64,000 nucleotides of DNA from Apus apus. Taxonomy: Eukaryota; Chordata; Aves; Apodiformes; Apodidae. Below are positions 1 through 10,431 of this stretch, piece by piece. The DNA lies in the NCBI RefSeq assembly GCF_020740795.1, contig NC_067285.1:115259008-115323007 (forward strand). The letters run 5' to 3'. The number at the start of each line of letters is the position of its first letter. Positions within the stretch are counted from its first letter, which is position 1. The notes under the pieces are model-generated. The model was not told the origin of the DNA and made no database searches. It saw only the letters and a program-made list of their open reading frames with translations. The position numbers and the translations under genes were made by a program.

Positions 1-96
1 NNNNNNNNNNNNNNNNNNNNNNNNNNNNNNNNNNNNNNNNNNNNNNNNNNNNNNNNNNNNNNNNNNNNNNNNNNNNNNNNNNNNNNNNNNNNNNNN
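1..96. other. Assembly gap (N run)
   Basis: All bases are N. The gap cuts off the body of a + strand gene whose last codons appear directly after it. Confidence 0.99.
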
Positions 97-578
97 TTCC
101 AGCTCTTCCATTATCGCTGCGACCTGCCCGGGCGCTCCGCGGCGCGCTAGGAACGGCCACGGCACCCCCATCCTGGCACGGGGCACCCCCGTCCTGGCAC
201 GGGGAACCCCTACCCTGGCATGGGGCACCCTGACCCAAACACAGGGAACCCTGACCCAGGCACGGGGCACCCAGGCACAGGGGAGCCCTACCCTGGAACA
301 GGGGACCCCCACCCTGGCATGGGGCACCCTGACCCTGGCACAGGGCACCCCGACCCCGCACTCCAGCCCTGCCATGGCACGCTCCAGCCCCCAACCCTGG
401 CACACTTGGCACCACCACCAGGCTCCCGCCCTGCACGCCGAGCAGCACCATGGCGCTCCAGGCCCGGGGCGAGCTCGTCAGCGCCGTGACGCCCGCGTGG
501 GGTGGGCGCCGGGGGTCGGTGGCCGTTCCTGGCCGGGTGGCCGTGGCCTTTCCTACTTTTCCAGTACTGAGGAATAAA
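97..578 (+). CDS. 3' end of an unidentified + strand gene (partial terminal exon plus 3' UTR)
   Basis: From base 97 one frame reads FQLFHYRCDLPGRSAAR and stops at 148-150. A polyadenylation signal AATAAA lies at 573-578 in the same orientation, so this looks like the terminal exon and 3' UTR of a gene transcribed towards VPS16. The other two + frames stay open longer, so the frame choice is not certain. I do not recognise the 17-residue tail; in mammals the neighbour on this side of VPS16 is PCED1A in the opposite orientation, and the tail does not obviously match it. The 3' UTR contains a GC-rich tandem repeat. The rest of the gene is in the N run or outside the window. Confidence 0.4.
165..365. 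repeat. Minisatellite, unit close to CCTGGCACGGGGCACCC
   Basis: About ten imperfect copies of a 16-20 base unit alternate 'cctggcac' with 'ggggcaccc'. It falls in the presumed 3' UTR of the unidentified upstream gene. Confidence 0.8.
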
Positions 579-984
579 GTGTTGATCCCTGTGGGAAAGC
601 CGTGTGGGGCGTGTGTGTGTGGGCACGCGTGGGGGTGCGAGCTGGCGTGTGTACCCGCGTCCTGCACGTGCCTACCAGCCCCCTCACCAGCCTCCCTGGG
701 GACAAGGGACATCTTGGGATGGGGAGCACCTTGGGGACATCCTGGGGACAGGGGACACGGTGGGGACAGTGGCCCTCAGGAACAGGGGACATCCTGGGGA
801 CAGAGAGGGGACATCTTGGGGCAGGAGACATCATCTCGGGGCGGGGGACACCTCGGTGCCTGGGGCCGCGGCAGGGGTAGGGGACATCCTGGGGACAGGG
901 TAGAGGCCGGGGCGGGGGACGCGGGCCCCGCGGCCCGCAGGCGGGCAGTGCCCTCACTGAACGTGGCGGCGACGCCGCCCCGCC
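579..984. other. Intergenic stretch with a GGGGACATCCT-type minisatellite
   Basis: Between the upstream polyadenylation signal and the VPS16 promoter. Bases 600-660 are GT-rich. Bases 690-900 are irregular repeats of a unit around GGGGACATCCTGGGGACAG. No gene seen. Confidence 0.7.
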
Positions 985-1204
985 GCGCCCTCACTCAAGA
1001 TGGAGGGCGGCCCGCCGTGCCCGCCTGCCCTTGCCCTCACTCAAGATGGAGGGCGGCCCGCCGTGCCTGCCTGCCCTTGCCCTCACTCAAGATGGCGGCG
1101 TCGGCTTCTACGTCGCGGCGGGCCGGGCGGAAGCGCGGGCAGGGACCGGGGCCGGGGCAGGGGCTGCGCTGCCCGGCCGGCCCGGCGCGTCCCGTCCCGC
1201 CGCC
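985..1204 (+). promoter_or_regulatory. VPS16 promoter and 5' UTR with 46-bp tandem repeat carrying YY1-like sites
   Basis: A 46-bp unit starts at 988 and again at 1034, with a partial third copy at 1080. Each starts CCCTCACTCAAGATGG. The third copy reads AAGATGGCGGC, the classic YY1 element of TATA-less promoters; the first two carry AAGATGGAGGGC. No TATA box is visible and the region is CpG-rich. An upstream ATG at 1092, out of frame with the VPS16 start at 1205, opens a reading frame that overlaps the start and could act as a uORF if transcription begins before it. Confidence 0.6.
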
Positions 1205-4200
1205 ATGGATTGTTACACGGCCAACTGGAACCCGCTGGGCGAGGAGACCTTCTACCGGTGAGGGGGGCGGCCCGGGCCTGCGCCCGGTACCGGCCAGGGG
1301 CAGCCCCTCCCTGGGTCTTGGGGATGCTCGGGGGGCTCTCAGGGGTGGTCAGGGGTCTCAGAGCTGGCTGGGGGGGGGTCCCGGGGCTGGTCAGCGGCTC
1401 CTGGGGTGGCCACAGGCCCCGGGACCGGCTGGGAGGGGGGGATGGCGGGGCTGGCTGGGGGTGTCGAGGCCGGTCATGGGCTTTGGGACCGGTCTGGGGG
1501 TCCCGGGGCCGGTCTGGGGGTCCTGTGGCTTTTCGTGGGGTGTGAAGCTGGCTGAGGGGTCCCGGGGCTGGCTGGGGGGGGGGGGTCACAGGACAGCTGC
1601 GGGCCTTGGGGCTGGCTGGGGGGTCCCGGGGTCAGCCGAGGGGGGGGTCCCGTCCCCCGGTCTGTCGGTGCATCCCTGCCCGCAGGAGGTTCGAGCTGTA
1701 CGCCATGGAGTGGGGCCTGAAGGAGGAGCTGCGGGACTGCCTGGTGGCCGCCGCCCCTTACGGGGGGCCCATCGGTAAGGGCCGGGCCCCCAGCCCCCAG
1801 CCCCCAGCCCCTGCGCTGGGGCGGGAGCCACGGGCCCGGAGGGGCTGCCCGGGACCCCGCGGGGAGCGGCGGAGGAGCCACAGCCCGGACCATCCTGTCC
1901 CACCCGCAGCCCTGCTGAAGAATTGCTCCCGCAAGGAGAAGCCCCCCAGTGCCCGCCCGCTGCTGGAGATCTACTCAGCCTCGGGGCTGCTCCTGGCCAG
2001 CATCCCGGTGAGCTGCCCCCGGGGGTCCCTGTGTGCCCTGGCCCCTCGGTGGGGGGGCAGGGGGCTGCAGCATCTCCTGGGGACGCTGAGCTCTGCGGGC
2101 CGATGGGTCTGTGCAGCTCCCCCCTCGGGAGAAGCTGCCGGGGAGCAGGGGCGTGGGGGGAGCTGCAGGGAGAGGGGGGCTGCGAGAAGGGGATGGGAAC
2201 GCTGGAGCCTCGGGAGCACCCTCCTGTCCTGGCCGTCCGGGGTGGACGTGGGGCAGTGAGGACACGCAGGGACAGGTGTCACCTCCACCTCCTGGAGGCA
2301 CATCCCCGGGCCGGGGCGGGGGGCACCCCCTTTCTCCTGGGGGTCTCCTGGGATTGATCCTCCTGCCCGCAGTGGAAGAGCGGCCAAGTGGTGCAGCTGG
2401 GCTGGACGGCCAGCGAGGACCTGCTCTGCATCCAGGAGGACGGCACCGTCCTCATCTACAGCCTCTTCTGCGAGTTCAAGCGTCATTTCAGCATGGGCAA
2501 CGTGAGCGGGGCGGGGGCGGGGGCGGGACGGGGGGCAGGGCCGGGGTCGTGCGGAGGGGATTCCCTGCCCGGCTGCCCTCGGCGCTCCCGTGCCCCCCGG
2601 GGGGCCGGGATGCCCCCTCTTCCTCGCGGGAGTGGGTCCTGCCGGAGCCGGGGCGCTGGTTCCGTGCCCAGCACCGTCTCCCCGCGGTGCTGAGCCGTGT
2701 CCCGCGCCCAGCTCCGTCTCTCCCTGGCCCAGGAGGTGCTGCAGAACCAGGTGCTGGAGGCCAAGGTTTTCCACACGGGATATGGCACCGGCGTGGCCAT
2801 CCTGACCGGCGCCCTCCGCGTCTCCCTGGCCACCAACATCGAGGACCTGAAGCTGCGCAGGATGCCCGAGGTTCCCGGTGTGTGTCCCCCATCCCCCCTG
2901 CTCCCCATATCCCCCGGGCTGCAGGGGCCTGACCCTGGTGCCCAGCAGGTCTGCAGAAGCCACCGTCCTGCTGGGCCGTGCTGTCCCAGGACAGGGTCAC
3001 CATCGTCCTGCTGGCGGTCGGGCAGGACCTCTACCTCCTGGACAACACCTCCTGCTCCGTGGTGGTGAGTGTCCACAGGGCCTGGGGGGCTCTGCAGCCA
3101 CGGCGCCCACTGCCAGGCCCTTCCCCTGTCCCACGGGGTGTTCTCCAGCCCCCGCTGGTGGGTCCTTCCCCTGTCCCCATCTGTCCCACACTCAGGTGGG
3201 TACCCCAGGGACTTCTGTCCCCGTCCTGGTCAGGGCTGAAGGTGGGAAGGGACACCCCCCGGGGCAGCCTGGCTGCTGGTGTGCAGCAGGTCCCCAGGAG
3301 TGTCCCCAGGGGTGACCCCCTCCTCTCCCTGTCCCAGACCCCCCCTGGGATGAGCCCCTCAGCTGGTGCCTACCTGCAGATGGCCGTGTCCTTCACCCAC
3401 CGCTGCCTGGCCCTCTTCACTGACTCTGGATACATCTGGATGGGTCTGGCCACACTGAAGGTGACCAGCTCCCTTCCCTGCCTGTCACAGGGCACTGGGG
3501 TGTCAGCCCCCCTTCCTGTCCCCTCTGGCAGACACACTCAGCAGGGTGGGGGCTCCCCCAGGATCTCCCTGAACTCAGGTCATTGCTGTTGCCCCTGGGC
3601 AGCCCCAATCCTGTCCTCAGGATTTCCACTCTTGCCTGATTCCAGACCTTGCTCCCCATTTTTCTGTTTCCAACCCCACACTTTTGCTGGCCTCACCCTC
3701 CCCCTTTCCCTCCCCAACCCCCCCCGATTAACAGCCCACCACTAATTACCATTTCCCCACCAGTCACAGTTCTGTTCCCCAAGCCCAGTGGTTCTCGTGC
3801 TGTTTTCTGGCCACTCTCAGCCTTGTCACCACTGCTGCTGGGGTCCCTTGGGCACAGGGGCCTGGGTCACGAGCCCGGGCCCTGCCCAGCAGACCCCTCC
3901 GTGCCCTGGGGCTCATGTTGGGGAGGAGCTGGTTGCCCCTTGTGCCCCCAAGACGGAATCACAGCAGGGTTCTGGCTGGAAAAGAGCTTGAACATCGAGT
4001 CCAACCATAACCCAGCTTTATCAACCATTGACCTGGCACTGCCAAGGCCCCCACTGCCCCACGTCCCTCAGCACCATCTCCAGGGCTTGGAAACCCCCCC
4101 AGGGATGGGGACTCCCCCCTGCCCTGGGCAGCCTGGGCCAGGCCCTGACAACCCTTGCCAGGAAGGAATTGTTCCCCAGATCCAACCTCAACCTCCCCTG

Positions 4201-7200
4201 GCACAACTTGAGGCTGTTCCCTCTTGTCCCAGGGCTTGTTCCTGGGGAGCAGAGCCCGACCCCCCTGGCTCCAACCTCCTCTCAGGCAGCTGCAGAGCCA
4301 GCAGGTCTCCCCTCAGCCTCCTTGGCTCCAGGCTGGACACCCCCAGCTCCCTCAGCTGCTCCTGCTCAGACTGGTGCTCCAGCCCCTTCCCCAGCTCCCT
4401 TGCCCTTCCCTGGACACACTCCAGCCCCTCCATGTCCCTTTTCTGGCCCAGCCCTGACCCCAGGACTGGAGGTGCCCCCTCCCCAGTGCCCAGCACAGGG
4501 GGACAATCCTTGCTCTGCTGCTGCTGCCCACACTCTGGTGACACAAGCCAGGATGCTGGTGGCCTCCTTGCCCACCTGGGCTCACTCTGGCAGAAGGATC
4601 CTTCTCCTTTCACCCTTCTCCTGGGCCTCAGTCGAGCACAGGCAGCTTCCTGCTCCAGAGAGGAACATTCCTCCCTGTGGGATGCAGTCCCCAGGCAGCT
4701 CCAGCCACTGGAGACCCCCTGACCCCTCTCTCTCCTGCCGCAGGAGAAGCTCTGTGAGTTCACCACCAGCATCCGGTCTCCCCCCAAGCAGATGGTTTGG
4801 TGAGTGGTCTCCCCAGCAGCCCCCCCTGCCCTGGGCCGTGCCCTGGGACGAGCAGGACCCCCCTGGTGTCCCCACTCCAGGCCGGGGCTGAGTGGGGCTG
4901 GGGGTCCCTGCAGGTGCACGCGTCCCCGCAGCCGGCAGCGCGCCGTGGTGGTGGCCTGGGACAGGCAGCTGATGGTGGTGGGGAACTCCTCCGAGTGCAT
5001 CCAGTATCCTTTGGGGGAAGGGGGGGGGGTCCTTCTGGAAGGCCAACCCAAACTGCAGGCCTCCTGGGGCCCTCCTTGCTCCGTGGAGGGGGCCAAGGGG
5101 CTCCAGAGACCCCAGCAGTGCCGGCAGCCCCCAGGAGGAGGGTGACCTGGTTCCTGTGCTCTGCAGCTCTGCCATCATCTGCCCTGGTGCTGCACAGCAG
5201 CAGAAACCCCTCCTGCCTGCCCCTTCTTCCCTGCTCCCCTTCCCTGGGCATCTCCAAGGGGATCCCTCTCCCCCTTGGCTCCAGGCCTGTGCTGGCAGCC
5301 GCCAAAGCCCTGTGGCCAGGAATGCCACCCTGCCAAGTCCCCATTGTCCAGGTTTGGGGGATTCCTGTCCCTCCCAAGGGGGGCTGATCCCATGCCCCTG
5401 CTGCCTCCCCATGGAAAAGGGGCTGGGGGCTCCAGGGGGTCCCTGGGTGGCTTGTCTGGGCTGCACCTGGAGCTGCTCTCTCCCCACAAGCCCTTAGCAG
5501 GGAGCACAGGTTTGTCCTGGAGGAGGATTCCTACCTGGTGCCAGAGCTGGACGGGGTCCGGATCTTGTCCCGCACCTCCCACGAGTTCCTGCACGAGATC
5601 CCCGAGGCCAGCCAGGAGATCTTCAGGATTGCCTCCATGGCCCCGGGGGCCCTTCTGCTGGAGGCACAGAAGGAGTACGAGGTGGGGACCCTGCCCTGTC
5701 CCGGGTCCTGCCTGTCCCCCGGACCCTGGGCTGGCTCCCCTGCCAAGCGCTGCCCCCTGCGCTGACGGGAAGGTCCTGGGGGTCCCACCCCTGCGGTGCT
5801 GGGGCTTGCAGGGCAGTGTGACCCCCCCGGGCTGTGTCCCCCCTGCAGAAGGAGAGCCAGAAGGCAGACGAGTACCTGCGGGAGATCAAGGAGCAGCAGC
5901 TGCTGCCAGAGGCCGTGGGTCAGTGCATCGAGGCGGCCGGCTACGAGCACGAGCCCGACACCCAGAAATCCCTGCTGAGGGTGAGCCAGGAGCTGGGGGG
6001 GATCCAGCTGCACCCCACGGCCCGTCCTTCCCGGCTGGCACGGCCCCACCCCCGTGTTCCTCATCCCACAGGCAGCTTCCTTCGGGAAGTGCTTCATCGA
6101 CAAGTTCCCCCCCGAGGGCTTCGTGCGGATGTGCCAGGACCTGCGGGTGCTCAACGCCATCCGGGACTACCAGATCGGCATCCCCCTCACCTTCACCCAG
6201 TATCCTCTGGGGACAGGGGTCGTGGGGGGCCCTGGGGCGGGGGCAGGAGCTGGGCTGGGCTCTCGGGGGCTCCGTTGTCCCTTGACTGTCCCCACAGGTA
6301 CAAGCGACTCACCATCGAGGTCCTGCTGGACAGGTGAGGGGTCCCCTGAGCTGCCCCGTCCCCCAGCACCCTGTTGTCCCCATCCCTATGTCTCCCACCC
6401 CCCTGTTTGGGTGCTGAGTGAGCTCAATGTCCCTCCTGTGACCCTGGCCAAGCCCCTGGACCCCTCGGCCCGGGGTGGGGCCGTGCCCCTGACCCCCCGT
6501 GCCCCCCCCAGGCTGGTCCTGCGGCGCCTCTACCCCTTGGCCATCCGGATCTGCCAGTACCTGCGGCTGCCGGAGATCCAGGGCGTCAGCCGCATCCTGG
6601 CACACTGGGCCTGCTACAAGGTGAGGGGCAGCCCGGGGGGGGGCTCTGCCTGGGCTGGGGGGCCCTGCTGAGACACACCACACCCCCCCCCCTCGCCCCC
6701 TCCCAGGTGCAGCAGAAGGACAAGTCGGATGAGGAGGTGGCTCATGCCATCAACCAGAAGCTGGGGGACACGCCGGGAATCTCCTACTCGGAGATCGCTG
6801 CCCGGGCCTATGACTGCGGCAGGACAGAGCTGGCCATCAAGGTCTGGGGGGGGGGATGGCTGGGGAGGGGGCACACGGGGGGGAGGGGAGGGCTGGGGAG
6901 GGGGCGCACGGAGGGGGCCACACGCTGATGTCCCCCCTGCAGCTGCTGGAGTACGAGCCACGCTCCGGGGAGCAGGTGCCGCTGCTGCTGAAGATGAAGA
7001 GGAGCAAACTGGCCCTGAGCAAGGCCATTGAGAGCGGGGACACCGACCTGGGTGAGGGGCTGGGGGGGCTGAGGGGGCTGGGGGGGGCCCGGGTCTGGCT
7101 CATTGTGGGGTGAGGGTGGTGGGAGCTGGGAGCATTGTTCCCCCACCATGACCTTGATGGGGGTTTGTAATACCAGGGTGTGTAGTGACAGGACAAAGGG

Positions 7201-9773
7201 TTTTCATGGTTTTAAACTGGAAGAGGGGAGATTTAGGTTGGACATGAGGAGGGAATTCTGTGCTGTGAGGGTGGGGAGAGCCTGGCCCAGGTTGCCCAGG
7301 GAAGCTGTGGCTGCCCCATCCCTGGCAGTGTTGAAGGGCAGGTTGGATGGGGCTTGGAGCAGCCTGGGCTGCTGGGAGGTGTCCCTGCCCATGCAGGGGT
7401 GGGACTGGGTGGGATGTGAGGTCCCTTGTCCCCCAGCCCATCCCGTGACCCCGTGTTTCTGTGCCCCCTGCCTGCCCCAGTCTACACGGTGGTGCTGCAC
7501 CTGAAGAACGAGCTGAACCGCGGCACCTTCTTCATGACGCTGCAGAACCAGCCGGTGGCCCTGAGCCTGTACCGCCAGGTAGGGGCTGCACCCGGCCCCC
7601 CGCCCCCCGCCTCCCCACACACCCTCACCCCCCATCTCCCCCCCCCAAGTTCTGCAAGCACCAGGAGCGGGAGACCCTGAAGGACCTGTACAACCAGGAC
7701 GACAACCACCAGGAGCTCGGCAACTTCCATGTCCACTCCAGCTACTCGGAGAAGGTCCGTGCCCGGCGGTGGCAGGAGGAGTGGGGAGGAGGGGTTGCCT
7801 TCTCCACGGCTCTCTCTGGGTCACACCCTTAGCCACCTGGGCCTGGTGGCACATGAGACCTCTCTGGGGACCTGTTTGAGTGGGGGGAGGATGAGGAAGA
7901 GGGGAGGATGTTGAGCAAAGACCCAATGAAGCTGGTGGTGGTCGTGGCTGACATGGTTGTGCCCACTCATGGAGGACCCTTCTGGGTCTTCAGGGAGTTG
8001 GGGGGGGCTGGGAAGTTCCTTGGGATGGTTATGGTGAGGGTGATGCCACTACTGAAGATGGTTCTAAGGGATGTGGGGACAGCCCTGGGGGAGATGGGAC
8101 CCTTGGAGTTGCCCCCACGGAGGAGGGGAGTGGAGCTGGAGATGTCCCCAAGTCATGAGAGACGCTCTGGGGACACCTCCAAGGGAGATGGGAGCCCTGG
8201 AGAAGTCCTCAGGGAGGAAGGGAATGGCACTGGTGATGTCCCCAAGTCATAAGAGACCTCCTGGGTGCATCAGGAGAGACTCTGAGGACCTGGGCACAAC
8301 CCCAGGAGAGACAGGACCCCCCGAGGGTGCGTCCCGGCCCCTTCAGCAGGGGCTGGCAGGGGCTGAGGTGGCCGTGCTCTGTCCCCAGCGCATCGAGGGG
8401 CGGGTGGGAGCCCTGCAGAACGCCCTGGACGAGTTCTACAAAGCCAAGAACGAGTTTGCTGCCAAGGTGAGGGGTGGGTGGCTGGCTGGGGGCACTGCCA
8501 GCGGGGACAGGGCCCCTCTGGGCCCCGTGGGTGGGGACCCCTCAGCCTGCTGCTTTGCTCCCCAGGCCACAGAGGACCAGATCAAGCTCCTGCGGCTCCA
8601 GAGGCACCTCCAGGAGGACTTTGACAAGCCCTACCTCGACCTGTCTTTGCACGACACCGTCTCCACCCTCATCCTGGACGGCCACCACAAGCGGGCCGAG
8701 CAGCTCTACCGGGAGTTCAAGATCCCGGACAAGAGGTGGGTCCTGGAGAGCTGGGGGGGAATCACTCCGGGTGGGAGACAAGCTAGGGGGCTGGGATGTG
8801 GGGGTGGGCAGCTGTAGGAGCCCGCTGGGACCTGCTGTCCCCAGGTACTGGTGGCTGAAGATCAGCGCCCTGGCCAACCGCGGGGACTGGGAGGAGATGG
8901 AGAAGTTCTCCAAGAGCAAGAAGTCGCCCATCGGCTACTTGGTAGGAGCTTTGCCTGCGGGAAGGGGGGACCCGGCCCTGCACTGGGGGGGCTGTGGGGC
9001 CCACCAGCCCACTCCTCCCCACCCCAGCCCTTCGTGGAGATCGCGGTGAAGCACCACAACCGCTACGAGGCCAAGAAATACGCCCCCCGAGTCACCCCCG
9101 AGCAGCGCGTCAAGGCCTTCGTGCTGGTGGGGTGAGTCAGCTGTCCCCAGCCCCGGGGGCCCTGGGAGCTGCTGGGGACCCCTGGGAGCTGCTGGGAACC
9201 CCTGGGAGCTGCTGGGGCTGTCCTGGGAGCTTCTGGGGCTGTCCTGGGATCTGCTGGGGACCCCTGGGGGCTGCTGGGGACCCCATGGGAGCTGCTGGGG
9301 TTCCTATGGGAGCTTCTGGGGAGCCCATGGGAGCTGCTGAAGACTCCCTGGGATCTGCTGGGGAGCCCATGGGAGCTGCTGAAGACTCCCTGGGATCTGC
9401 TGGGGAGCCCATGGGAGCTGCTGGGGAGCCTGGGAGCTGCTGGGGATCCTATGGGATCTGCTGGGTGCTGGCACAGCCAGGCTCAGAGGGGCCTGGGGGG
9501 CCAAGGGGTGGGTGAGACCCCCCAGAAGCACTTGTGGGGCTGCCCTGGCTGGTGCTGGTGCCTGCAGGGTCGGGGGGCTGGGGCTGGCACCCCCCAGCCG
9601 GCCCCCCAAGGTGCCCCCGGCGCCGCAGGGACCTGGAGCAGGCGGCCGAGGCGGCGGTGGAGCACAAGAGCGAGGCCGAGATCAGCTTCGTGCTCTCCAA
9701 GTGCACGGGCAGCACCGACGGCGCCGTGGCCGAGAGGCTGAACCGGGCCCGGGCCCAGCTCCTCAAGAAGTGA
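1205..9773 (+). CDS. VPS16: VPS16 core subunit of the CORVET/HOPS tethering complexes
   Basis: VPS16 is a core subunit of CORVET and HOPS, which tether endosomes, late endosomes, autophagosomes and lysosomes before fusion; its C-terminal solenoid recruits the SM protein VPS33A. Coding exons: 1205-1257, 1686-1774, 1910-2007, 2373-2501, 2733-2877, 2949-3064, 3338-3460, 4744-4799, 4914-5003, 5510-5681, 5849-5980, 6072-6199, 6298-6333, 6512-6620, 6707-6841, 6943-7051, 7481-7578, 7650-7754, 8389-8466, 8566-8735, 8845-8941, 9028-9131, 9629-9773. They total 2517 nt, 838 aa plus stop (human 839). The start [12 protein letters not shown] and blocks such as [22 protein letters not shown] and [18 protein letters not shown] match the family. 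Residues 1 to about 420 should form the beta-propeller, the rest the alpha-solenoid. All donors are GT; exon 18 uses an unusual AAG acceptor. Introns hold CR1 fragments at 3955-4597 and 7165-7430. The polyadenylation signal is at 10069-10074. Confidence 0.98.
1300..1660. repeat. G-rich degenerate minisatellite in VPS16 intron 1
   Basis: Irregular repeats of GGGGCTGG, CTGGGGGTCCCGG and similar words fill most of the first intron. The G runs could form G-quadruplexes on the coding strand. Confidence 0.6.
3955..4597 (-). mobile_element. CR1 LINE fragment in VPS16 intron 7
   Basis: The left end is the CR1 3' tail region (GGAATCACAGCAGGGTTCTG, then 'gagtccaacca') in reverse complement. It continues through the typical 'gctccaacctcctctcagg' and 'gtgacacaagccaggatgct' blocks. 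It is about 640 bp, 5' truncated, and inserted against the gene. It is nearly identical to the copies at 12405-12810 and 26105-26695. Confidence 0.9.
7165..7430 (+). mobile_element. CR1 LINE 3' fragment in VPS16 intron 16
   Basis: Sense-oriented CR1 3' end: 'gagggtggggagagcctggc', then 'tgttgaagggcaggttggat', then 'gctgctgggaggtgtccctg', close to the VPS16 acceptor at 7480. It belongs to the same subfamily as the copies at 13160, 14520 and 30125. Confidence 0.9.
8090..8300. repeat. Imperfect direct repeat of about 100 bp in VPS16 intron 18
   Basis: The phrase 'gatgtccccaagtcat' followed by 'agagac' occurs at about 8140 and again at about 8236, with similar purine-rich text between. This looks like a small local duplication. 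Confidence 0.5.
9157..9470. repeat. Minisatellite of about 18 bp units in the last VPS16 intron
   Basis: About 17 copies of a unit close to CCTGGGAGCTGCTGGGGA, including a repeated 42-bp higher-order block near 9310-9400 with GAAGACTCCCTGGGATCTGC. Confidence 0.85.
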
Positions 9774-10068
9774 CCCCCAGCCCCGGGGGGGGACACACAC
9801 ACGTGGGCCTGGCCTGGCCCCCCACCCACCCGTCCTGCGCTCCTGGGGTCCCCCCTCTGCCCCCCTCGCTGGGGGCTGCCTGTGCCTGGGGACCGGGGCG
9901 GGGGGGTGGAGTTGTTGCTCAGCAGCCCTGGAGCCTGTGGGGGGGACCCCCCTGTCTGTGGGGGCCTCCTCTGCCTGTGGGGACCCCCCTGTGCCTGTGG
10001 GGACCCCTATCCTGCTGGGGGGGCTGCCCCCACCCCCTCAGCCCATGGTTCCCCTTCCCTTCCCGTTC

Positions 10069-10074
10069 AATAAA
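10069..10074 (+). terminator. VPS16 polyadenylation signal AATAAA
   Basis: AATAAA about 295 bases after the VPS16 stop, in sense orientation. Confidence 0.9.
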
Positions 10075-10431
10075 GACCCCCCTGTCCCGTCTGCCGGTGG
10101 GAAATGCTCAGCACCCCCATGTTCCCCCCCCGCCCCCCACCTCAGCCCCCTGGTTCAGGGGGGGTGGGCTCCTGAGGGACCCTCGGGGCTGTGTGGGAGG
10201 GGGCTGTCAGGCACTTACAGGGGCACTGGGGGTCGGGCAGGGGGTGTCAGGACCAGCCCTGGGGCGCTCTGGGAGGGGGCGGCTCTGGGGGGCTCCGGGG
10301 GTCCCCGGGGGGGGGGGGGGGGGGGGCGGGGGGTCCCGCTCCGTGGTCCTCCCGCCCGCCAGGGGGCGCCCGCGCCGTTGTCCTCCCGCCGAGCGGCGCT
10401 CTGCGGCCGCGGGGCATTGTGGGGCGGCAAG
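10075..10431 (+). promoter_or_regulatory. VPS16-IDH3B spacer and IDH3B promoter
   Basis: Only about 360 bases separate the VPS16 polyadenylation signal from the IDH3B start. The segment is CpG-rich, contains a long G run at about 10306-10328, and ends in CATTGTGGGGCGGC followed by AAGATGGCGGCG, a YY1-type element overlapping the start codon. There is no TATA box. Confidence 0.6.
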
